Part shown: positions 1 through 7,303 of the stretch, piece after piece
Layout of the letters: the number at the start of each line of letters is the position of its first letter
How positions within the stretch are numbered: the stretch's first letter is position 1
DNA from: Alistipes sp.
Lineage (GTDB): Bacteria > Bacteroidota > Bacteroidia > Bacteroidales > Rikenellaceae
Direction of reading: 5' to 3'
NCBI GenBank assembly: GCA_017532885.1
Contig: JAFXIS010000031.1
Location: 1-24,710 of the forward strand
Length of the DNA stretch: 24,710 nt
The notes under the pieces: model-generated
Told to the model about the DNA's origin: nothing
Database searches by the model: none
The model's input: only the letters and a program-made list of their open reading frames with translations
Made by a program: the position numbers and the translations under genes

Positions 1-1
1 T

Positions 2-2602
2 ACTATTGGCAATAGCGTAGCGACGATTGGAAATGCTGCATTCCAATATTGCCGCAACTTGACAGCTATTACTATTCCAGATAGCGTAACGACGATTGGA
101 GAGGATGCATTCTTTGATTGCAGCAGCCTGACAAGTATTACGATTCCCGATAGCGTAACAACGATTGGAAATGCTGCGTTCGCATATTGCAGCAGCCTTG
201 AAGCTTTTTATGGCAAATTTGCGTCGGAGGATCATCGTTGTTTAGTCTTAGATGAGGTACTAAATAGTTATGCCAAAGCTGGAATTAGGGTATATAAAAT
301 TCCTGATGGAATGAAAGAAATAGAAGAATCTGCATTTGCGGGTTGCGATTTAGTAAAAGTAAAGATTCCTAATACCGTTACAACAATACATAAACACGCA
401 TTCAGTTACTGTGGTTTTGCAGAAATTAATATTCCTGAGGGAACTACAGATATTAGAGACAAGGCATTTTGGGGTTGTAATTCACTTGAGAGAGTCATAT
501 TGTCATCAACCATTACAAATATAGGCTCTGAAGTTTTTATGGATTGTACAAATCTAAAGTCTGTACATTGTAAAGCTACAACCCCACCCACAATCGGCAC
601 TAATGTTTTTAGTGAGGATGCCGAAGGTTGCATGATCTATGTTCCTGCAGAATCGGTTTCTGCCTACAAATCCGCCGACGGATGGAAGGATTATGCCGAT
701 GCAATTGTGTCAGACGATAATATTGGCGATTATGAGGAGCCCGATGATTCGGAATTTGACCCTAATATGAGGAAGCAGAAGCATATCAACTTATTGAGAG
801 CTATATATGATGCCACCGATGGTGACAATTGGAGGAGAAACGATAATTGGTTCACGGATAAGCCGCTATATGAATGGTATGGACTTAATCAAAATACTTG
901 GTTTGATACGACGCCCATCAAGGTGGATGAAGTGGTCTCGTTAGAGCTTAATAATAATAACTTATGTGGTACTTTACCACCTGAGTTTGCCGATTTGATG
1001 GATGATGTAATAGGTTTACAAATAGAGGGCAATGGACTGTATGGCCAGATTCATGAAAAGATAAGAAATCATCCAAAATGGCAACAATTCGGATGGGGCA
1101 TGTTAATGCAAAATCCAAAATTGGGAGGCGGTTTTGATTTCTCAGATGGTACAGGACTTATATTACCAGATGAAGAATTTACGTTTTTCGTTGAAGACAC
1201 CCGTAAGAATGCATACGATGTTCTCAAAGAGAATGAACTCACCTTTGTAATTAATGGAGGAATGGTTGATCGTATTTCTGGAATTGCGGACGAATGGGTA
1301 AATTATTTTTTGGGATATCACAACAAGGGATTAGGTATGATAGTAAACATTAGTGGATATTGGGATTTCCCTTATGATGATTATATAAATTATGTCATTG
1401 AAAAAAGAGCAACGGGTTTGCCCGCTGATATTATGTGGTCTAAAAATCCTCTTTCGGCAGGTTCAGGTGATATGCATCTTATCGATAAGAATGGTAATTT
1501 ATTGGCTTGCTGGATGAGAGATTATACAATTTCTGACACTTGGTATATAGAGAAACTGATAGATCCAATAATACGAGCAAGATTGGGTGAGCCGGAAGAA
1601 CATCCGGAGTATAATAGCAACTTGTACACATCAACTGATTATAGCAAGGACGGGGAGGTCGTTACACTGCAGCAGGCAACCAAAGGCAAGGGTATCGATT
1701 TGGTATTTATGGGTGATGCCTATGTGGATAAGCACATGGATACAAATGGTAAATACGAACAGGATATGCGCGCTTCAATGGAGTATTTCTTTGAGGTGGA
1801 GCCTTATAAATCATTGCGCGACCGCTTCAATGTATATGCCGTTAAGGTTGTATCTCCCAATTATGAGTTTGCATCAAATAGCCAGCATCGCATAAATTAT
1901 GATAATAATATATGTTTTGAATATGCGAGCAAGATAAGCGGTGTAGATTTGGATAAGGTTACGATTGTAAATGTTGTGAATTCTCAGGATAAGTTTATTA
2001 ACAGTGGTTATACAAATATGTATGAAAGCGGAGCTTCAGTTGCTCATATTGAGAATGGAGGTCCAAGCAGTATAATTGTACATGAGGCCGGCGGTCACGG
2101 ATTTGCAAAATTGCTGGATGAATATATCTATGGAGGTTATGAAAATAATATTATTCCGGATGATGAGGTTGAGGAATTTAATACATGGATAAAAACAACA
2201 TATCACGATTTGGGCTGGGGTGCCAATGTTGATACAACAAACGATCCTGACAAAATCCTTTGGTCGCACTTCTTGAACGACAGCCGTTATAGCGATGAGG
2301 TTGGCATATATCAAGGAGCGTGGTACTATCCGTTTAATTTGTGGCGTCCGAGCGAAAATAGTATTATGAACGATATGGGCAATGAATTTAATGCGCCAAG
2401 TAGAGAGGCTATTTACAAGGCTGTGATGAGTCTTTCGGAAGGCGAGTCGTGGGTTTACGATTACGAAGAGTTTGTGCGCTTCGATAAATCGGTTAGCACG
2501 CGTAGTGCACAACATACCGAGATAACAGGCGATAAGCAAATTAAGAGAAAAGAGCATAAAGCTCCTACGATAATAAAGGGGTCATGGCGCGATGCGAAAT
2601 AA
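2..2602 (+). CDS. BspA-type LRR / thioredoxin-like / M64 zinc peptidase surface protein (5'-truncated by the window)
   Basis: The frame is open from base 2, so the true start lies upstream of the window. The N-terminal part is a series of about 23-residue BspA/TpLRR (LRR_5) repeats with the core ITIPDSVTTIG (to about base 690). It is followed by an ATDGDNW-type LRR opening (about 760-1060), a thioredoxin-like stretch without a CxxC motif (about 1130-1590), and a C-terminal peptidase domain beginning at YTSTDYS. The peptidase carries HEAGGHGFAKLLDEY, encoded at 2081-2125, matching the zinc-binding signature of family M64 (IgA-peptidase-like). By family knowledge this would be an exported metalloprotease; the LRRs may bind host or glycan ligands (inference). 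The C-terminus ends SWRDAK, identical at DNA level to the paralogue ending at 6486. The signal peptide is outside the window. No catalytic residue is visibly missing. Substrate unknown. Confidence 0.85.
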   Translation, partial: TIGNSVATIGNAAFQYCRNLTAITIPDSVTTIGEDAFFDCSSLTSITIPDSVTTIGNAAFAYCSSLEAFYGKFASEDHRCLVLDEVLNSYAKAGIRVYKIPDGMKEIEESAFAGCDLVKVKIPNTVTTIHKHAFSYCGFAEINIPEGTTDIRDKAFWGCNSLERVILSSTITNIGSEVFMDCTNLKSVHCKATTPPTIGTNVFSEDAEGCMIYVPAESVSAYKSADGWKDYADAIVSDDNIGDYEEPDDSEFDPNMRKQKHINLLRAIYDATDGDNWRRNDNWFTDKPLYEWYGLNQNTWFDTTPIKVDEVVSLELNNNNLCGTLPPEFADLMDDVIGLQIEGNGLYGQIHEKIRNHPKWQQFGWGMLMQNPKLGGGFDFSDGTGLILPDEEFTFFVEDTRKNAYDVLKENELTFVINGGMVDRISGIADEWVNYFLGYHNKGLGMIVNISGYWDFPYDDYINYVIEKRATGLPADIMWSKNPLSAGSGDMHLIDKNGNLLACWMRDYTISDTWYIEKLIDPIIRARLGEPEEHPEYNSNLYTSTDYSKDGEVVTLQQATKGKGIDLVFMGDAYVDKHMDTNGKYEQDMRASMEYFFEVEPYKSLRDRFNVYAVKVVSPNYEFASNSQHRINYDNNICFEYASKISGVDLDKVTIVNVVNSQDKFINSGYTNMYESGASVAHIENGGPSSIIVHEAGGHGFAKLLDEYIYGGYENNIIPDDEVEEFNTWIKTTYHDLGWGANVDTTNDPDKILWSHFLNDSRYSDEVGIYQGAWYYPFNLWRPSENSIMNDMGNEFNAPSREAIYKAVMSLSEGESWVYDYEEFVRFDKSVSTRSAQHTEITGDKQIKRKEHKAPTIIKGSWRDAK

Positions 2603-2615
2603 ATGAATTTGTTTC

Positions 2616-2653
2616 AGAAATCCCGACTTTTAACGAGTCGGGGTTTCTGTTTT
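2616..2653 (+). terminator. Rho-independent terminator of the first peptidase gene
   Basis: A 13-bp stem (AGAAATCCCGACT with AGTCGGGGTTTCT, one G-U pair) encloses the loop TTTAACG and is followed by GTTTT. It starts 13 bases after the stop codon. The same hairpin follows the second peptidase gene at 6500-6537. Confidence 0.85.
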
Positions 2654-2698
2654 AGGATGCTCTTGTTGTAGGAATTTCGTGGAATAAAAAATTTTCAC

Positions 2699-2706
2699 TA
2701 TTTTTG
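2699..2706 (+). promoter_or_regulatory. -7 box of the duplicated ssrA promoter
   Basis: TATTTTTG fits the Bacteroidota -7 consensus TAnnTTTG and lies 13 bases before the first G of the tmRNA copy. The box is identical to that of the intact ssrA at 6583-6590; the first base difference lies two bases downstream. The truncated copy is therefore probably still transcribed (inference). Confidence 0.7.
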
Positions 2707-2719
2707 CGGTGTCAATGTC

Positions 2720-2776
2720 GGGGGCGACCGGTTTTGACAGCTTGTAGAGTTTGATTGTAAGCATGCCGAGCATTGT
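2720..2776 (+). pseudogene. ssrA: Truncated tmRNA copy (5' 57 nt only)
   Basis: The sequence begins GGGGGCGACCGGTTTTGACA, the same tmRNA 5' end as at 6604, and carries on through the D-arm-like region for 57 nt. It then breaks after GAGCATTGT into protein-coding-like sequence. The tag reading frame, pseudoknots, T arm and 3' acceptor strand are all missing, so it cannot fold as a charged tmRNA. One base differs from the intact gene (2752). Confidence 0.9.
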
Positions 2777-3002
2777 TCTACCTGCTACGATTAACGAAAT
2801 CGACGCTCTGGCATTCAAGGGCTGCACGGCATTGCAGAGCATCTATTGCGCCGCGACAACACCACCCCGCATCGCCGCCGGTACATTTACCGATATCTCC
2901 GCCGCTGCCGTAATCTATGTCCCCACCGCCGCCGTCTCGGCCTACAAAGCCGCTCCCTCATGGAGCTCCTACGCCGACAGAATCACCGGATATGAGTTTT
3001 AA
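2763..3002 (+). pseudogene. Remnant of a BspA-like LRR protein C-terminus fused to the tmRNA fragment
   Basis: An open frame of 79 codons starts at an ATG that lies inside the tmRNA fragment and runs into a BspA/LRR_5 repeat: an ALAFKGCTALQSIYC unit, then a TTPPRIAAGTF stretch, and an IYVP / YKAAPSW / YADRI ending. The same ending (TTPP..IYVP..SAYKSADGW..YADAI) closes the LRR_5 section of the first peptidase, so the family is clear. Only the last one or two repeats remain and no signal peptide exists. The stretch is visibly richer in GC, with many GCC and CCG codons, than the AT-rich peptidase genes on both sides, suggesting a different donor. It may be expressed from the ssrA-type promoter, but a weak start makes translation doubtful. 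Confidence 0.7.
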
Positions 3003-3035
3003 GCGCCGGTTTTAACATTGGGATTTTCTTAATTT

Positions 3036-3076
3036 ATCGCCTCTCACCTCGGTCGGGAGGCGATTTAGTTTATTTT
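3036..3076 (+). terminator. Hairpin terminator after the BspA remnant
   Basis: ATCGCCTC pairs with GAGGCGAT around a loop of about 13 bases and is followed by a T-rich stretch (TTAGTTTATTTT). It would end transcription coming from the duplicated ssrA promoter, giving an RNA of roughly 350 nt. Confidence 0.65.
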
Positions 3077-3112
3077 GTAGTGCGAATATTATTGATTTTG
3101 AGGAATTTTACT

Positions 3113-3120
3113 TAGATTTG
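3113..3120 (+). promoter_or_regulatory. -7 box for the second peptidase gene
   Basis: TAGATTTG fits TAnnTTTG. TTG triplets at 3093-3095 and 3098-3100 are possible -33 elements. The box lies 72 bases before the start codon. Confidence 0.6.
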
Positions 3121-3192
3121 TAGTTGTAAAAGTTTTACATCCCCCGCAACGGGAGAATCACCACGCAAATAGAAAATTAAAATTATATAACG

Positions 3193-6100
3193 ATGAAGAG
3201 ACTACTTTTACTTTTTGCATCCGCTGCTGCGATGTTTTTCGCGGCATGCAGTAGTGAATTCGACGACACCGAGATTTGGAACTCTATCAACTCCCTGGAG
3301 CAGCGCATGTCAGCAATGGAGACCGTCATGAATGCTTACAAAAACGACCTGCACATCAAATCTGTAAACCAAATCGAAGGCGGCTATGTAATTACCTTTT
3401 CCGACGGTTCACAAGCCACAATCATGGACGGCGAAGACGGCAAGGATGGCGACACTTATATTGAGAGCATCATTATTGGCGATAATGAGGTAACTTTTGT
3501 TTTAACTGATGGACAGAAGTTCTCTATCCCTTTATACTCGGCTCTATCAATTAATTTCGACACAGAGGATTTGGTCGTAATGGCGGCAAATTCCACCCGC
3601 GATTTGCACTATACGGTCGAGAGTATTTTGACAGACATAAAGGTAGAGGTAATATCTTCGTCGGATATTAAAGCAAAGGTTATTCCTGCTACATCGACCG
3701 AAGGCATTATCCAGATTATCACAGGCGGCACCATAGACGAATACAGCAAGGTAGTGGTATTTGTATCAAATGGCGAAAAGGTCATTATGCGTAGCATTAC
3801 ATTCGAAGAGCCGGGATTGGTTGTGGAGGAGAATACGACAAAGCAAGTTGCAGCCGAAGGTGGTGAGATGACTTTGGAGTTTTTGTCGAATGTTGAGTGC
3901 GAGGTTGTTATTCCCGAAGATGCACAGAGTTGGATTTCTGTTGTTCCCGGAACCCGCGCCCTTACCGAACAGAGTATCACACTAAAATTGGAGCCAAACG
4001 AGGGTTTAGAACGATCATCCGAATTATTATTAAAGTCAATTAATAGTAATTTATCACTTGTATACACTATCAAACAAGAATTGAACGACAATTATCAATT
4101 TACATTGGAACGCGAAGCCTTAATTGCATTCTACAAAGCAACAGATGGCGACAATTGGCTACGCAATTGGTATTGGTGTTCTGATAAACCTATAAGTCAA
4201 TGGTATGGTATTAAAACTGATTCCGAGGGCCATATTATAACCATAGATCTCAATCACAATCAATTATCTGGGTATATACCGACAGACATAGTGAAATTAT
4301 CAAATCTTAAAGTACTCTTGATTGCAGGCAACAAATTAACAGGTAACATTCCTTCCGAATTGGGAGAATTAAACAATCTTTTACAAATTGATTGTGGTGT
4401 AAATAAATTAACAGGAACTATTCCCAAAGAATTAGGTAATTTACCGAATTTAAAGTCCGTATCATTTTATGACAATCAATTAACCGGCTCTATACCTGCT
4501 GAATTAGGACAATTATCTCAATTAAAAACTTTGTTTTTAGCTAATAACAAATTAACCGGCTCTATACCTGCTGAATTGGGGCAACTGTCTCAGCTTCAAA
4601 AATTAATATTAGAGTATAATCAATTAACAGGTTCAATACCTGCTGAATTAGGGCAACTGTCTCAGCTTCAAGAATTAAGATTAGAGTGCAATCAATTAAC
4701 GGGTTCAATACCTGCTGAATTAGGGCAATTATCTTTATTAGAAGTTTTAAAACTATGTTGCAATCAATTAACCGGTTCTATACCTGCAGAATTGGGGCAA
4801 CTGTCTCAGCTTCAAGAATTAAGATTAGAGTGCAATCAATTAACGGGTTCAATACCTGCTGAATTGGGATTTTTGTCCAATCTATCAAAGCTTCATTTAC
4901 ATTGGAATCATTTAACAGGAGACATCCCCCAATCTTTGATTAATCATAATCATTGGATTAATTGGTGGCATTATATCATCGCCCAAATACCATACAATGG
5001 AATATTAGTAGATAATACGACTATTCCAGCTCCAACATTTGACATCACGACCACAAACGGGGATAGAATCACCCATGATATCTACTCAAAACAGGAACTT
5101 ACAATTTTATTCGGATTCAATTCAAATTGCGGATTTTCTATTGCATTCACTCCTACCTTGCTCAATATATACAACAAGTACAAAGACAAAGGGGTGGAGA
5201 TATTATGTTATTCTATGGAAAATATTGAGAAAGTTGCATCATATAAGAATGAGTTCAACATCCCATGGCACTGCTTCTCCACCCAAGGACAAATAAAATC
5301 TTACCTCGTAGAAAACTTATTTTATTATCCCAAATACGATACAACTTTAATAATATACCCAAACCTAAATATAGTTGACAAAAATGGATATATTATATTC
5401 AATCAAGAGACTAATCAATACATAGATACGGAAGATTTTTTAGCTACATATTTCAGTAATGAAGAGAACGATAACTATACCTCTACAGACTACTCTCAAG
5501 ACGGCGTTGTTACCGCCCTGCAAACCGCAACAGTTGGCGATGGTATTGACATCGTACTGATGGGCGACGCATATAGTGACCGTCAGATTGCAGACGGCAC
5601 ATATAAAACCGATATGGAGTATATCTACAATAATCTGTTTACAGAGGAGCCCTACAAATCGTTCAAAGACTACTTTAATGTTTACTATGTAAATGTGGTA
5701 TCGGCTACTGAAGGATATGAGTATGGAAATACCGCTCTTGATGGTTATTGGGGTGATGGCACGCTAGTTGGCGGAAATGACAACGCTGTATTTGATTACG
5801 CCCTCAAAGCTATTTCAGACGATAAAATGGACGAAGCCTTGTTAATCGTAGCGATGAACTCCGATAATTACGCAGGCACTTGTTATATGTACTCCCCAAC
5901 ATACTCAATAGGCGATCACGGTAGCGGTGCATCAGTAGCGTACTTCCCGCGTGGTGGTAATGCCGAAACATTCGCTCAACTGCTCCACCACGAGGCGTGT
6001 GGTCACGGATTTGCAAAACTTGCCGATGAGTATGCCTACGAGGAGTATGGTACAATCCCCGCAGAGGAGATTCAAGAGTATTCACAAATGGAGCCTTATG

Positions 6101-6486
6101 GCTGGTGGAAGAATGTAGATTTAACTAGTGATCCGACAAAGGTTAAGTGGGCGCACTTCCTCTCGGATACTCGCTACGCAAACGACGGTTTGGGCGTATT
6201 TGAGGGCGGTTTAACATATTGGAGAGGAGTTTGGCGACCAACCGAGAACTCAATTATGCGCTACAACACAGGTGGCTTCAACGCTCCATCGCGCGAGGCC
6301 ATTTACTACCGCATCCACAAATTGGCGTATGGTGATAGTTGGGAATACGACTACGAGGAGTTTGTTGAGTGGGATGCCCGCAATCGCACAACGGCAGCCA
6401 CGCGCGCTGCGACATATCGTCCGTCAGTATTGCTGCCCACACATCCGCCTGTGGTCGTAAACAAATCATGGCGCGATGCGAAATAA
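3193..6486 (+). CDS. Lipoprotein with BACON, plant-type LRR, thioredoxin-like and M64 zinc peptidase domains (1097 aa)
   Basis: Residues 1-19 form a lipoprotein signal with lipobox FAAC (Cys19). Next come a coiled-coil-like DUF4988-type segment (about 20-115) with a short collagen-like GEDGKDGD, a BACON-like beta domain (about 205-295), ATDGDNW at about 315, and about ten 24-residue plant-type LRRs with the core NQLTGSIPAELGQL (about 357-580). A thioredoxin-like domain follows (about 615-760). Its active-site region reads NCGFS, so Cys646 is kept and the second Cys is Ser. The C-terminal M64-type peptidase has HEACGHGFAKLADEY at 933-947. By family knowledge it is a surface metalloprotease anchored in the outer membrane; substrate unknown. 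It is a paralogue of the gene ending at 2602, with a different repeat type in front of the peptidase. The ATG is supported by the signal peptide. Confidence 0.9.
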   Translation: MKRLLLLFASAAAMFFAACSSEFDDTEIWNSINSLEQRMSAMETVMNAYKNDLHIKSVNQIEGGYVITFSDGSQATIMDGEDGKDGDTYIESIIIGDNEVTFVLTDGQKFSIPLYSALSINFDTEDLVVMAANSTRDLHYTVESILTDIKVEVISSSDIKAKVIPATSTEGIIQIITGGTIDEYSKVVVFVSNGEKVIMRSITFEEPGLVVEENTTKQVAAEGGEMTLEFLSNVECEVVIPEDAQSWISVVPGTRALTEQSITLKLEPNEGLERSSELLLKSINSNLSLVYTIKQELNDNYQFTLEREALIAFYKATDGDNWLRNWYWCSDKPISQWYGIKTDSEGHIITIDLNHNQLSGYIPTDIVKLSNLKVLLIAGNKLTGNIPSELGELNNLLQIDCGVNKLTGTIPKELGNLPNLKSVSFYDNQLTGSIPAELGQLSQLKTLFLANNKLTGSIPAELGQLSQLQKLILEYNQLTGSIPAELGQLSQLQELRLECNQLTGSIPAELGQLSLLEVLKLCCNQLTGSIPAELGQLSQLQELRLECNQLTGSIPAELGFLSNLSKLHLHWNHLTGDIPQSLINHNHWINWWHYIIAQIPYNGILVDNTTIPAPTFDITTTNGDRITHDIYSKQELTILFGFNSNCGFSIAFTPTLLNIYNKYKDKGVEILCYSMENIEKVASYKNEFNIPWHCFSTQGQIKSYLVENLFYYPKYDTTLIIYPNLNIVDKNGYIIFNQETNQYIDTEDFLATYFSNEENDNYTSTDYSQDGVVTALQTATVGDGIDIVLMGDAYSDRQIADGTYKTDMEYIYNNLFTEEPYKSFKDYFNVYYVNVVSATEGYEYGNTALDGYWGDGTLVGGNDNAVFDYALKAISDDKMDEALLIVAMNSDNYAGTCYMYSPTYSIGDHGSGASVAYFPRGGNAETFAQLLHHEACGHGFAKLADEYAYEEYGTIPAEEIQEYSQMEPYGWWKNVDLTSDPTKVKWAHFLSDTRYANDGLGVFEGGLTYWRGVWRPTENSIMRYNTGGFNAPSREAIYYRIHKLAYGDSWEYDYEEFVEWDARNRTTAATRAATYRPSVLLPTHPPVVVNKSWRDAK
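4261..4908 (+). repeat. In-gene plant-type LRR array, 72-bp unit
   Basis: About nine to ten consecutive 24-codon units encode LTGSIPAELGQLSQL-like repeats. Units four to eight are nearly identical at DNA level. Bases 4651-4721 recur exactly at 4795-4865, 144 bp (two units) away, which points to recent unit duplication or conversion. Confidence 0.9.
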
Positions 6487-6499
6487 ATGAATTTGTTTC

Positions 6500-6537
6500 A
6501 GAAATCCCGACTTTTAACGAGTCGGGGTTTCTGTTTT
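6500..6537 (+). terminator. Rho-independent terminator of the second peptidase gene
   Basis: The same 13-bp GC-containing stem and GTTTT tail as at 2616-2653, located between the lipoprotein stop codon and the ssrA promoter. Confidence 0.85.
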
Positions 6538-6582
6538 AGGATGCTCTTGTTGTAGGAATTTCGTGGAATAAAAAATTTTCAC

Positions 6583-6590
6583 TATTTTTG
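6583..6590 (+). promoter_or_regulatory. -7 box of ssrA
   Basis: TATTTTTG matches TAnnTTTG and ends 13 bases before the mature tmRNA 5' end at 6604. Confidence 0.75.
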
Positions 6591-6603
6591 CAGTGTCAAT
6601 GTC

Positions 6604-7002
6604 GGGGGCGACCGGTTTTGACAGCTTGTAGAGTTCGATTGTAAGCATGCCGAGCATTGTGTGGTGGCTCGTAAATATCAACACTCGAACTACAAATGGC
6701 AATAATAGCTATGCACTCGCTGCCTAATTTTCAGGGAAAATTGGCTTAATCGACCGGCCCAAGGAGGTCGGACGACGAGTATCCCGAGTGATGGCGTCGC
6801 CCTTTTGCCGTTGCTCACACGGGGTATCATCTTTAAGGGGATAGTTTGTCGGGAGTCCTGACCGGCAAGCGAAAATTTAAGGACTGCGGCGTAGGCAAGG
6901 CTGTCTGTGGCCATCCTGCGCAAGAGGATTAATCGCAGAATAAGCATGTAGAAAGCTTTTGGGTTCCAGGTTTGGACGCGGGTTCGACTCCCGCCGCCTC
7001 CA
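6604..7002 (+). ncRNA. ssrA: tmRNA (transfer-messenger RNA)
   Basis: This RNA rescues stalled ribosomes and tags the incomplete protein for proteolysis. The 5' acceptor strand GGGGGCG (6604-6610) pairs with CGCCTCC (6995-7001), giving a G3-U70 pair as needed for alanyl-tRNA synthetase; the discriminator is A7002. CCA is not encoded. The T arm is GCGGG-TTCGACT-CCCGC (6978-6994). The tag frame is best read as GGC AAT AAT AGC TAT GCA CTC GCT GCC TAA at 6698-6727, giving (A)GNNSYALAA, close to known Bacteroidota tags ending YALAA. The mature length is 399 nt plus CCA. A partial copy of its 5' end lies at 2720-2776. The resume codon is inferred from family pattern. Confidence 0.95.
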
Positions 7003-7004
7003 CA

Positions 7005-7036
7005 AAAAATGAGCGTCCGGAAAGACGCTCTTTTTT
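7005..7036 (+). terminator. Rho-independent terminator of ssrA
   Basis: GAGCGTC (7011-7017) pairs with GACGCTC (7024-7030) and is followed by six T. It begins just after the tmRNA 3' end. Confidence 0.9.
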
Positions 7037-7067
7037 GTGGAGAGTGTATTGACATTCCCTCCCCATG

Positions 7068-7096
7068 CCCCTCCCTTTGACAAAGGGCGGGGTTTT
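7068..7096 (+). terminator. Second GC-rich hairpin downstream of ssrA
   Basis: CCCC-T-CCCTTT pairs with AAAGGG-C-GGGG (7082-7092) across a 3-base loop, followed by TTTTG. It could be a backup terminator. The rest of 7097-7258 holds no gene that I can see; 7155-7169 resembles the tmRNA 3' end. Confidence 0.5.
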
Positions 7097-7154
7097 GTCT
7101 TTGACGAAAAAGCTTCAATTCCATTTCGGGTTCAATATAATCAGTTATCGGCGG

Positions 7155-7169
7155 TCGAATCCCGCCGCC
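7155..7169 (+). repeat. 15-nt imperfect copy of the tmRNA T-loop/3' end
   Basis: TCGAATCCCGCCGCC here matches TCGACTCCCGCCGCC in tmRNA (6984-6998) at 14 of 15 positions, 171 bp downstream. tmRNA 3' ends are common integration sites, so it may be an attachment-site remnant; its shortness also allows chance. Confidence 0.35.
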
Positions 7170-7258
7170 GTGCAGATAAACACCTTGGCAAATGACAAAA
7201 ACCTACCCTTTTGGAGCATATTATCGTAAAAATATTTCTTAAATAATTTTATTAATAC

Positions 7259-7266
7259 TACCTTTG
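7259..7266 (+). promoter_or_regulatory. -7 box for the AspT/YidE-type transporter
   Basis: TACCTTTG is a full match to TAnnTTTG, 37 bases before the start codon, in an AT-rich region. No clear -33 TTG was seen. Confidence 0.7.
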
Positions 7267-7303
7267 CACGCAGTTAGGTTAATCAGAATATAATTTATTA
7301 TTT

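Larger units (their letters stand above)
2582..2776 (+). repeat. 195-bp direct repeat, copy 1 (gene 3' end + terminator + ssrA promoter + tmRNA nt 1-57)
   Basis: The block matches 6466-6660 base for base except at 2708 (G versus A at 6592) and 2752 (T versus C at 6636). It starts at the Ser codon of the terminal SWRDAK and stops 57 nt into the tmRNA sequence. Upstream, the two peptidase genes are only moderately similar; downstream, the two copies run into unrelated sequence. Copy 2 continues into complete ssrA, so copy 1 is the duplicate that lost the rest of tmRNA. Confidence 0.95.
6466..6660 (+). repeat. 195-bp direct repeat, copy 2 (continues into intact ssrA)
   Basis: This is the partner of 2582-2776 at an offset of 3884 bp with two substitutions. 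It covers the last six codons and stop of the lipoprotein gene, its terminator, the ssrA promoter and the first 57 nt of the intact tmRNA. Confidence 0.95.

Noticed and set aside
6690..7124. Minus-strand open frames across the tmRNA gene
   Set aside because: They are antisense readings of ssrA; the SRTRVQTW-like peptide is the well-known false translation of tmRNA/tRNA 3' ends.
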